A DNA stretch of 15,811 nt, taken from positions 1 to 15,811 of the forward strand of contig CAJVPP010002218.1 in NCBI GenBank assembly GCA_910592005.1, read 5' to 3'. Shown one piece after another: positions 9,057-15,811 of the stretch (within the stretch, counting starts at the first letter, position 1; each line of letters starts with the position of its first letter). The position numbers and the translations under genes are program-made. Source of the stretch: Funneliformis mosseae. Taxonomy: Eukaryota; Glomeromycota; Glomeromycetes; Glomerales; Glomeraceae. Under the pieces are notes generated by a model that worked only from the letters and a program-made list of their open reading frames with translations, searched no databases and was not told where the DNA came from.

Positions 9057-10378
9057 TCATTTTATTATTCTCGCCTTCATTTGATGATCTTTATTAAAAG
9101 GTTTATTGTGTAATCTACTAAATACGTGATAAGAATCGATAGTATTCTGAAGAAGTACCAACCACCTTGAGGTATCATGTAAATGTGTCAAACTGAAATA
9201 ATAAAAATGTGTTTGGTTTAAATTCGATTAAAAGTTCACGATACATTCGTATAAATATACGTACTTTGGAGAGATATTGATGACCCTAAAACGTTTATCG
9301 TCACAAGTTTGTTTGATATATTGAGATAGAAATTCTTCGTCCATATCCCTTGGCAAACCTGTTAAAATAACACATCTGCCAATATGAATATTTAATGGAT
9401 CAAATCGAACTCGGTCAGGGATCTCTCTCTAATAAAGATGAAATATATATCAATCAAATATTTTTTTTTTTTTTACAAAATGATCATGAGGAACCAGGTG
9501 GTTACCTTTAATTTGACTTCCAGTCTATTCCCATAAAAGATATTTTGATTGGTGCATTTAGTAAATATTAAAGCTGTCTTGGAGTCTCTAAAATGTATCC
9601 ATGCCGACCCGGTTGGTTTATAATGCTCATTATATGAATTAAAAACTGGATAATAACGTTATAAATGTTAATTGTGTAAAATCATCGACAATGATGATAA
9701 AACTTAAAACTTACTCTCAATTGGGAGTTTTTCATCAGGGAAAATGCCATGAACCAACATTTCAATATCTCGACGGATCGCAGAAATTGGGAGTTTAGAA
9801 ATAAGAACATTTTGAGATGAACCTTTTACAAAAGGATCTATATATATAATTCAGTGTTGGTAAATTACAAGGTCATTTTACTTTTTTTTTTTTTTTTTTG
9901 TCATCGAGGTCATTTGAAGGTCATTTGTTAATAACTAGGTTCTTTTTTTTATTTGGACAGGTTGTTCAGTCAACTTCTACCAACCTAAATTCCTAATATG
10001 AATAGGATTTAAAGGTAACCTTTCATCAAGTTTTTCCCAATTTCTTAACATGGAAGAAGGTAAAGGTACTTGTCTTTGTTGTCCGGTTTGGGTTTGATTC
10101 ATACTAATTGCACGTTTGGCCTTAAGTCTATTTGCAAATGAACTTCTTCCTTCTATATTCGTATTTAATTTTGAGGAATTCCCATTAATACCAGGCTCAA
10201 TTACACTGTCTTGAGAGGAGCTTTTTTGAGTATCATTCACTTGCATTTCAGCAGAAGCGTCTGCTTCGTTTGAATAACTTCTTCTCGAGGTCAGCCGATA
10301 TAAACTTTTTGCAACTTGCAAATCATAATTTAATCCGGTAACCCTTAAATATGTTGAAAGGTTTCGAATTAAAAGCAT
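9057..10378 (-). CDS. predicted mitochondrial protein with two RRM-like domains
   Basis: Five exons: 10378-9985, 9837-9715, 9645-9506, 9428-9265, 9192-9057, all GT-AG and in frame, giving 318 residues. The N-terminus (1 to about 37) is Arg/Leu/Ser-rich, lacks acidic residues except one Asp, and ends in TSRRSYSNEA, a typical mitochondrial presequence with cleavage near SYS. A polar linker with KAKRA follows. Residues about 140-218 look like an RNA-recognition motif: VLISKLP as RNP2 and GSAWIHF as RNP1, closing with FYGNRLEVKL. Residues about 236-306 repeat the pattern with CVILTGLP and SRWLVLL. The aromatic RNP1 positions are only partly kept, so RNA binding is likely but not certain. The expected role is RNA processing, stability or translation in mitochondria, by inference from fold and targeting. 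I do not recognise a named orthologue. Its stop codon lies 37 bases from that of the convergent reductase. Confidence 0.82.
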
Positions 10379-11965
10379 TATGTATTATATATATTTGGTA
10401 AACGAAGTAAAATCTGAACTTTTTTTTTTCCCGATTATCAACTAGCATATTTCTGATCTTCCATTTCCATCTTCTCAACCCAATCACGTGATATATGTTA
10501 TGTCGTATCATTCATTTGATGTCTTTTGTATTATATATGTTATTCGTACCATTTTATACTGTAAAACTTTAAATAAATATAAACTACTCATTACAATTAT
10601 TCGAAATAAATCATGGACTCAATCAGACATCAACGTCCATAAAAGTTAGCACGATGTTTTCTTTATTTTATCAAAGAAATGACATTAGTATTATTACATA
10701 GGCAAAGAATAGAGTCATTCATATTCAATTGGTAGGAAAGGCTCATTGCAAGGCAGAACAACGAACACGAAGATCATCAAGGGACAGCATGAAGTTGTCA
10801 TCCTTAGCCATGGGTAAGGAAAGCAAAAAAAAAAAATTCAAAGAAATACACTCGCCTTTAACAATTTTAAGTAGATTTTTAGAATATTCCTTGTTTTCAT
10901 TCTGAACCATTAACTAATAAGTATTCAAGAGATCTCTTTAAATGAAAAGTTTCTTTTTGAAATGATTCACTAAAATCTGGTTGAAGCTGACGATGCCGGT
11001 AAAAGTCTATAAGTTCAATTATCACGTGAAATCAATTGGCTTTCAAAGGGGAAGATCCAATTTTGACTTGTGTTTGTGTAACACATGGAAAAATGGAATT
11101 CACAATCTAAAAATTATGATCCTCGTAAATGGAAGCTCAGTAATTATCATGAGGACAATCAAAGAACATTTTAATGAGCGGAAGGAAGTGGATATCAAAA
11201 AAAACAAAAGATTGAAAATGAAAGAAAACCCCGAACAGCAATTTTGAGATTTTCGATGCAATTGTCCAAACATTTATTTTTTTTTTTTCATCAGGGTCAT
11301 TCTTAAAATAACGTACTAAGGTAAAATTGAAATATGGAGAATAGTTGATAGAAAAAATATTTATTTAAAATAACTTTTTTAATTACGTTACATCGCTTCA
11401 TTTGAAAATAGACCCCTATATAGTATAGTCTTAAAAATAATTTTTTTTTTCAAGAACCTTTCGTAAGACTTACCTAAAGAAAAAATGTTTAAGAAAAATT
11501 TTGCCGAAAAACAAAACTAAAAAAAACTTCGTGTAACCTATCTCCTTCAACGACTATTAAAAAAACCAAAAAGAATAATAGAAATGTAAAAAAAAATTTG
11601 TTTATTTTTAAACGATTTTCAATGTATGAATATTTTGTTTCTATATAATGGCATCTTTTTTCAAGGTTACTTGAAAGTAAAGTTGCCCAAATGAGAATGA
11701 TGCGGTTTCATTTATTAATAGTTTCTTGTTTGGTTTTAAATCTGTCGAAGGATATTGGTTAAGCAAGTTTTTTTTTTTATGTATAATTTTAATGGTCAAA
11801 ATTTATCATTTGATAAAAATATGCATGTGTTATATAACAGTACTTAAAGTTCGATAAAAAATTTACGCCATAAATTCTATGTCTTGGCATTTTGATAAAA
11901 ATAAAACAGATGGATTATTTACGTTAGTAGGGATGGGTAACGACAAATTTGGTAATCTACAAATG
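10379..11965. other. long gap with RRM promoter and unresolved coding-like islands
   Basis: 10379-10620 is the RRM gene's promoter side. Two islands are clearly less AT-rich than their surroundings: 10720-10820 and 10975-11245. On the minus strand 10836-10763 contains a short open stretch ending in DDNFMLSLDDLRVRCSALQ and a stop. A second minus-strand stretch, about 11006-10897, can follow a TATAG acceptor and reads LQPDFSESFQKETFHLKRSL before a stop. The plus strand is also open over both islands, including 88 codons at 10981-11247 with no ATG until 10993. No reading joins convincingly into a gene or matches a family I know. The rest, 11250-11965, is AT-rich with poly(A)/poly(T) runs and nothing else seen. 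Confidence 0.45.
10484..10491. promoter_or_regulatory. TCACGTGA element upstream of the mitochondrial RRM gene
   Basis: The octamer sits inside the 10-bp palindrome ATCACGTGAT (10483-10492), 106 bases upstream of the RRM gene ATG. CACGTG-core sites bound by CBF1-like factors are known in yeasts to occur upstream of respiratory and mitochondrial genes, which suits this neighbour. Binding here is inferred. Confidence 0.45.
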
Positions 11966-11972
11966 TATAAAA
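11966..11972 (+). promoter_or_regulatory. TATA box for the secreted-peptide gene
   Basis: TATAAAA lies 103 bases before the ATG at 12075. A start site about 30-40 bases downstream would give a leader of roughly 65-75 bases ending in ACACACTCAAT just before the ATG. The fit of motif, strand and spacing is good, but the transcription start is not visible from sequence. Confidence 0.5.
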
Positions 11973-12074
11973 TGGTGGTGAATTTGCGAACATTAAAAAG
12001 ACAAGAAGTTTTTATTTCTCAAAAAATCATCGAACAAATAATACTCTCTTAATTTTCAAATAAACACACTCAAT

Positions 12075-12329
12075 ATGTCTAATGTCAAGAAAATTTGTTT
12101 GTTAATCATAGTTGTTCTCGCGGTATTTATTGCCGTTAATAATGCCGTTCCAAGTTCAACCAGCATTCTTCAAAAACGACAATGTCCTGATGATGATCCA
12201 AATTGTACTCCATGCGTTGAGGATGGTGTAACTAAATGTCCGTGTGTTGAAGATGATGTAACTAAATGTCCTCCTGAACCAGAATGCGTTGATGATACAT
12301 GTCCAGAAACTCCTGAACCAAGTCCTTGA
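12075..12329 (+). CDS. small secreted cysteine-rich repeat protein with Kex2-type site
   Basis: An 84-residue single-exon ORF. Residues 1 to about 24 form a clear signal peptide: KK near the start, a Leu/Ile/Val core, then VNNA before VPSS. A dibasic LQKR site (K34-R35) follows, typical for Kex2 cleavage in the Golgi, leaving a 49-residue acidic peptide from Q36. That peptide holds eight cysteines (37, 44, 47, 55, 57, 65, 71, 76), suggesting up to four disulfides, and two direct repeats, CVEDGVTKCP and CVEDDVTKCP (47-66), with a degenerate third (CVDDTC). It ends in a Pro/Glu tail. A TATA box lies 103 bases upstream. The architecture is that of a secreted effector-like or peptide-signal protein; the function is unknown and I recognise no family. 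Metal or cell-wall binding are alternatives. It has no transmembrane segment beyond the signal peptide. Confidence 0.8.
   Translation: MSNVKKICLLIIVVLAVFIAVNNAVPSSTSILQKRQCPDDDPNCTPCVEDGVTKCPCVEDDVTKCPPEPECVDDTCPETPEPSP
12213..12272 (+). repeat. two 30-bp in-frame tandem repeats in the secreted-peptide gene
   Basis: 12213-12242 and 12243-12272 match at 26 of 30 positions and encode ten-residue units beginning and nearly ending in cysteine (CVEDxVTKCP). Of the four base differences one changes an amino acid within the unit (Gly to Asp). This indicates internal duplication with mostly silent drift. Confidence 0.85.
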
Positions 12330-12816
12330 ATACGATGTTAAGATTACACGGATTTAATAGCGTCAAATGTGATAAATTGAGTTTTTTTATATATTTATTT
12401 TAATGTTAATCTTTTCTACCATGTATTTTTGAAAATTTGGTTATTATTTATAAAAAATTTAGTTGCGGTAGTCGCAGGATTTGTAAAATTAAGATCTGTT
12501 TATATTTTTGTGTAGAATAAAATTGTTAACTTCTATGTATTTACAAAGAATGTGAAACTGTTAGATCAGAAAACATTATATTTTAACGATCGATATTAAA
12601 CAAATTAGAAATTATTCAAATAAATCTTAATAAATATTAAGTTCGTCTATTTCATGAACATTTTTTAATAATAATTATGGTATTTTATTAGAAATTTGAA
12701 ACTTATATTCTCGTTTTGTATCATTGTAATTTATGACTGCGTATCAGCGGAAGATTTTGATTTCAAAGGAATGTTGAATTCAACATACTTGGTGTTCCCA
12801 TATGCTGTGATGTGCA
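12330..12816. other. 3' flank of secreted-peptide gene and AT-rich spacer
   Basis: An AT-rich stretch with the probable 3' UTR of the secreted-peptide gene, then spacer. An open frame at 12696-12905 has a hydrophobic start (LIFSFCIIVIYDCVSAEDF) but no ATG at its head. It overlaps the next ORF in another frame, so it is not called as a gene. Confidence 0.5.
12516..12521 (+). terminator. possible polyadenylation signal AATAAA
   Basis: AATAAA lies 187 bases after the stop codon of the secreted-peptide gene. In such AT-rich DNA the hexamer occurs by chance, so it is only a candidate. Confidence 0.3.
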
Positions 12817-13092
12817 ATGGAAGCTTCCAATGGCTTTTTATTAGAATTGGAAATATTATTGGAATTGGAAGATTTGAAAAATCAAAAATTCTCTATAATA
12901 AATAATGCTGGGCGTTATCAATTTTTTCGTAATACAGTGCGACGATGGCTTACTGAAACCTTGGCAAATGGCCATTTTTCTAAGAGGAGTGAAGAACAAG
13001 AACTTTTAGGTTATATGATGTATAACTTACTTGTTCTTTATCCGTTTATGTATTTATTAAAGAGTCTTACATATTTAATTTGGTGTTTATGA
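12817..13092 (+). CDS. hypothetical ORF, 91 codons, weakly supported
   Basis: ATG to TGA, single frame, no intron seen. The N-terminal third is leucine/glutamate-rich (LLELEILLELEDL) owing to a short direct repeat of GAATTGGAA. The middle is basic and helical (YQFFRNTVRRWLTETLANG, KRSEEQELLGYMM). The last 25 or so residues are hydrophobic and could be a membrane helix. I recognise no family. It is less AT-rich than the flanks (12900-13015), which favours a real or decayed coding sequence over chance. It may be a fragment of a larger gene, since an overlapping open frame precedes it at 12696-12905. Confidence 0.3.
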   Translation: MEASNGFLLELEILLELEDLKNQKFSIINNAGRYQFFRNTVRRWLTETLANGHFSKRSEEQELLGYMMYNLLVLYPFMYLLKSLTYLIWCL

Positions 13093-13350
13093 GAAGAAAG
13101 TTTTATTGGTATTAAAAAGATTATTTTATTTACGGTTGAAATCAATTTTCGCTTTCACAAGTTAACTTAATATTTTTAGAACATTTATTCAAATGAAATT
13201 TTATTTTGTTTAACGACAAGTACCAATGAACGAATTTTTTTTTTTTTCTTTTAACAAAAAAAAAAAATCAAAAATAACTTTATTTTACACGTAGACGTTA
13301 ACGTTACTATGCTTAACCTAAGATCTACTTTTCATTCAATTGCTCCTAAA

Positions 13351-13470
13351 TTATAAGAACTTTTACAAGAGGTTTCATAAAAGATTTACAAAACTTTCAA
13401 AGAAGCTTTATAAGAACTTTTTTGAGAGATTTAATAAGAATTTTTACAAAAAGTTATATAAGAACTTTTG
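13351..13470. repeat. degenerate tandem repeat around TATAAGAACTTTT
   Basis: TATAAGAACTTTT occurs exactly at 13352, 13410 and 13457, with a variant (AATAAGAATTTTT) at 13434 and a weaker match (CATAAAAGATTTA) near 13376. Spacings of about 23-24 or twice that value suggest an old array with a unit near 24 bp. Confidence 0.5.
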
Positions 13471-13986
13471 TATACAATTTTAATATATAGCTGTAGTCAC
13501 ATTTACTTTACTATTATTATTATTTAAAATTTAAGAAATAATAGCATCCATTGATAATAAATATTTCAACTGAAAAAGTCTTTAAAAAAAATAACTGAAA
13601 AACAGAAAAATCAGGAGCTACTGAGATTGAATAGACCGGAATGATAATAGTATAGGATTATTATTAAGTTTTCTTGAAAAGAACTTTACTAATTATAAGT
13701 CAAACTTTGTCAAAACAGTTGCTTCTAAGGTTTGTTCTAGGAAAAATATGAGAACAAATCAAGAATAAATTATTTTATCTTAAAATCAAGTATAATAAAA
13801 TTAAAGAAAAGGAAATCTAAATAGAAAAGAGGTATAAATAAAATGAAAATAGTTTGAAAGACTTGATATTTTATTTAGAATACGTAAAAAACACAATCTA
13901 AAGTTTTTAATATATAGTTTTTCTGATAATACTCAAATTTTTAACAGTTACAATAAAAAGAAATTAAAGATAAAAGTCTAGCAAAG

Positions 13987-14337
13987 GATTTATTAGCTAA
14001 GGTTATTATTTTTATAAGTAATTCATAACAAATAATTTGAAAAAAATAACTTATACTTAATAGAAAATAACTTAAAAAATAGCAAAATATCAAAAAAAAA
14101 AAATTTAAAAAGTAGAGATAACTTTAAAAAAAGAAAAATTAAAAGTTTCAATTTAAAATATATTTATTTAAAATTTGATTAATTACTAGTAAAGATATTA
14201 AAAAGTATTTGATAGTTTAAGTATTAATAGTTTATTTAAAATTCAATTATAATCAAAAAAATTAAAGTAATATCAAAACTATACCTAATATTTTTAATAG
14301 TTAAATAATTTTGATTAATAAATGATTTATTAGCTAA
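13987..14337. repeat. pair of 14-bp direct repeats in the AT-rich stretch
   Basis: GATTTATTAGCTAA is present at 13987-14000 and 14324-14337, 337 bases apart. The flanking sequences differ. It could mark a diverged duplication or be coincidence in AT-rich DNA. Confidence 0.35.
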
Positions 14338-15065
14338 ATATATTTATATACATAATCTTTTAATTTTAAAAAACAGATCTTTTCTAATAAATAAGTTTAT
14401 TAAATCAGAACTTATACAATCTAAACTAATAATAGATAAATATTCAAAAGTTTTCTCAATATATAATACTAATATATCAAGTTTCAAATAAATTTATTTT
14501 TTTAATAATATTTTAATTATTAGAATCATATCTATAATTTATTTATTGTTTTTAATTTTGTTAAATATTAATTATTAAAATTTAAAAAAATTAGTTTTGA
14601 TAAATTAAAAGATAAATTAAATAAAAAAATAATATCTTTTTAGAATAAGATGAATTGATAAATTTATTAAAGTAAGAAATATAAAAAGTATAAATTAATA
14701 AAGAATTAAAAAAAGATTTTTTAATAATAAATATAAATGAATAATTACTTTTATATCAAAAAGGAAAAATTTATGTAATATAAAATCTAATTTTTTTATT
14801 ATATAAAATAATTGATAATAACTAATTAAGTAATTTCTAAAATATAATAGAAATCAAATATTTTATCTATCTCTTAAATAATTACTTAAATGCAATCAGA
14901 AATATGATAAAATAAGTAGTAAAAATAGTTAATATAAATAATAATAATAGCATTAACTTACTTTTATATAATAAAATAATGTGATTTTAGTATTAATACT
15001 ATAAAATATATTAGATAAATTAAAGAAATAACAAAAAAGTAGTGAACTTATAATTCAGTCAGGGA

Positions 15066-15162
15066 ATTTACCAAATATATCTTGGCGATCAATTTTCTAA
15101 TATGGTAAAAATATTGCCGATCAGAATATTCTAGATTATTCCAATCAAAAAAAAATGATTGG
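15066..15162. repeat. short inverted repeats at the edge of the AT-rich stretch
   Basis: TTTACCA and TGGTAAA pair across about 30 bases (near 15068-15110). CCAATCA (15141-15147) pairs with TGATTGG (15156-15162) across an eight-A loop. Related GGCGATCA and GCCGATCA words also occur in direct orientation between them. Possible remnants of a mobile-element end or a hairpin; nothing decides it. Confidence 0.35.
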
Positions 15163-15333
15163 TTAAAATTAAAAAATTTTAAATTTAATAAAATTGTTTT
15201 ATTGATTTTTTATTTATTAATACAGTAATACGGTTATATGTTAAAAAAAAGAAAAAAAAAAATCTTTATTTCTTCGATTCCTGATAGTTCGTCAAAAAAA
15301 ATTGGTATTGGAGAAACATCCGTTAAAGAATGC

Positions 15334-15442
15334 CTAAATAAAAAATTTCCATTCCCTTGCTTTGAGAATATTTCTGATAAAACTTTCCTTACGAACTTCG
15401 CCGTAAAAATGGTTCATATCCAATACCCACTCTTCTGCAACC
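15334..15442 (-). pseudogene. coding-like minus-strand fragment downstream of the edge gene
   Basis: After a TATAG that could be an acceptor at 15444-15443, the minus strand reads VAEEWVLDMNHFYGEVRKES and on to TAG at 15336-15334, 35 residues of normal protein composition. Past that stop a shifted frame continues sensibly (HSLTDVSPIPIFFDELSGIE) to about 15280. This pattern fits a decayed coding region or an unrecognised exon set. The opposite strand is also open here (15238-15486, 82 codons from an ATG), so strand is not settled. Confidence 0.35.
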
Positions 15443-15460
15443 CTATAAAAAAAAAAATTT

Positions 15461-15811
15461 TCACTCCAAACAATCTTGATTATTAAGATCATTGTCTAAA
15501 TCGAATGCAAGCTTTATCTCTTGTAATATACATAACAAATCATTTTTCTTTTTCGACTCCAATCTGGAATATTTTTTTCGTGCATTTTCGCTAAGCTGTT
15601 CAAGAAGGCTTCTTATCTTTAGCAAAATTTCAGGTTTGGTCATATTTTCTTCACTTTCTTGAGCTTCCGCTTCTTGTTTTAAAACTGGTATTGGCCTAAA
15701 TAATGGAGAATTATTTTGGTTAATAAATACTTCGGTAATGAAATTTTGTCGAGCTTGTTTTGCTAAATATGTGAAATTTATTAAGTTATCATTCAATCCA
15801 TATTCTTCTAG
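15461..15811 (-). CDS. C-terminal end of an unrecognised protein, 5' part beyond window
   Basis: The frame is open from the window edge (15811) to TGA at 15463-15461, showing 116 residues; the N-terminus lies outside. It is highly charged. A first part reads YLAKQARQNFITEVFINQ, then a Pro/Glu-rich linker (IPVLKQEAEAQESEE). A helical block follows from about residue 57 (KPEILLKIRSLLEQL) through ARKKYSRLESKKKNDLLCIL to an acidic, Asn-rich end. The helical block could be a coiled coil or small DNA/protein-binding domain. No signal peptide or membrane segment is visible. I do not recognise the family. Codon composition is normal compared with the AT-rich stretch beside it, which supports real coding sequence. 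Confidence 0.6.
   Translation of the reverse strand, partial: LEEYGLNDNLINFTYLAKQARQNFITEVFINQNNSPLFRPIPVLKQEAEAQESEENMTKPEILLKIRSLLEQLSENARKKYSRLESKKKNDLLCILQEIKLAFDLDNDLNNQDCLE

Larger units (their letters stand above)
13093..15237. other. extremely AT-rich gene-free stretch, possible decayed element
   Basis: About 2.1 kb with frequent TAA/TTA steps on both strands and no ORF above 60 codons. GC is visibly lower than in the genes, above all from about 14040 to 15050. It contains a degenerate tandem repeat near 13351-13470, a 14-bp direct repeat (13987 and 14324) and short inverted repeats near 15066-15162. No transposase or reverse transcriptase motif can be read in any frame. A heavily mutated transposable element or simple AT-rich heterochromatin would both fit. 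Confidence 0.5.

Noticed and set aside
10323..10511. Minus-strand 62-codon ORF overlapping the RRM gene start
   Set aside because: Different frame over the promoter and presequence; the RRM start at 10378 gives a proper targeting peptide.
11692..11763. 23-codon plus-strand ORF with a hydrophobic signal-like start and a GTTAAG donor-like end
   Set aside because: No downstream exon keeps frame beyond a few codons.
11879..12052. 57-codon plus-strand ORF just upstream of the secreted peptide
   Set aside because: It contains the TATA box of the next gene, has no homology I recognise, and probably lies mostly upstream of the transcription start.
15220..15226. TACAGTA as a possible Tc1/mariner end
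   Set aside because: No matching inverted copy was found at a suitable distance and no transposase frame exists in the window.

Overview
The window looks like nuclear DNA of a filamentous fungus. It is strongly AT-rich, has many poly(A)/poly(T) runs, and carries closely spaced genes cut by short GT-AG introns (mostly 63-110 bases). I joined 30 introns by hand in six genes; every junction keeps frame and every joined protein matches a family or reads as sensible protein. Gene content (SSU72, a BEM46/ABHD13-type hydrolase, a VHS-GAT adaptor, an aldo-keto reductase), base composition and intron style fit an arbuscular mycorrhizal fungus such as Rhizophagus. That placement is inference, not proof.

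Layout. 1-1434 (-): START lipid-transfer protein, its C-terminal tail running off the left edge through a 39-bp minisatellite. 2411-4166 (-): VHS-GAT trafficking adaptor, 7 exons. 4688-5765 (-): SSU72 RNA polymerase II CTD phosphatase, 5 exons. 5915-7328 (-): membrane-anchored BEM46/ABHD13-like serine hydrolase, 8 exons including an 18-nt microexon. 7636-9019 (+): aldo-keto reductase, 7 exons, divergent from the hydrolase over 307 bases. 9057-10378 (-): predicted mitochondrial protein with two RRM-like domains, convergent with the reductase with 37 bases between stop codons. 10379-12074: mostly AT-rich, with unresolved coding-like islands. 12075-12329 (+): small secreted cysteine-rich protein with a Kex2-type site, the best effector-like candidate here. 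12817-13092 (+): weak hypothetical ORF. 13093-15237: about 2.1 kb of extremely AT-rich DNA without credible genes. 15461-15811 (-): C-terminal end of an unrecognised protein, followed by coding-like but broken sequence.

The left two thirds is ordinary housekeeping sequence in which neighbours share no evident pathway: lipid transfer, endosomal sorting, transcription, lipid/ester hydrolysis, carbonyl reduction and organelle RNA metabolism. The right third is accessory in character, with a secreted repeat-bearing peptide, orphan ORFs and an AT-rich desert. I found no convincing new multi-gene system. Items most worth a second look are the secreted peptide, the repeated TCACGTGA element, the unnamed mitochondrial RRM protein, the microexon, and the broken coding region at the right edge. 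No tRNA or rRNA gene was recognised.
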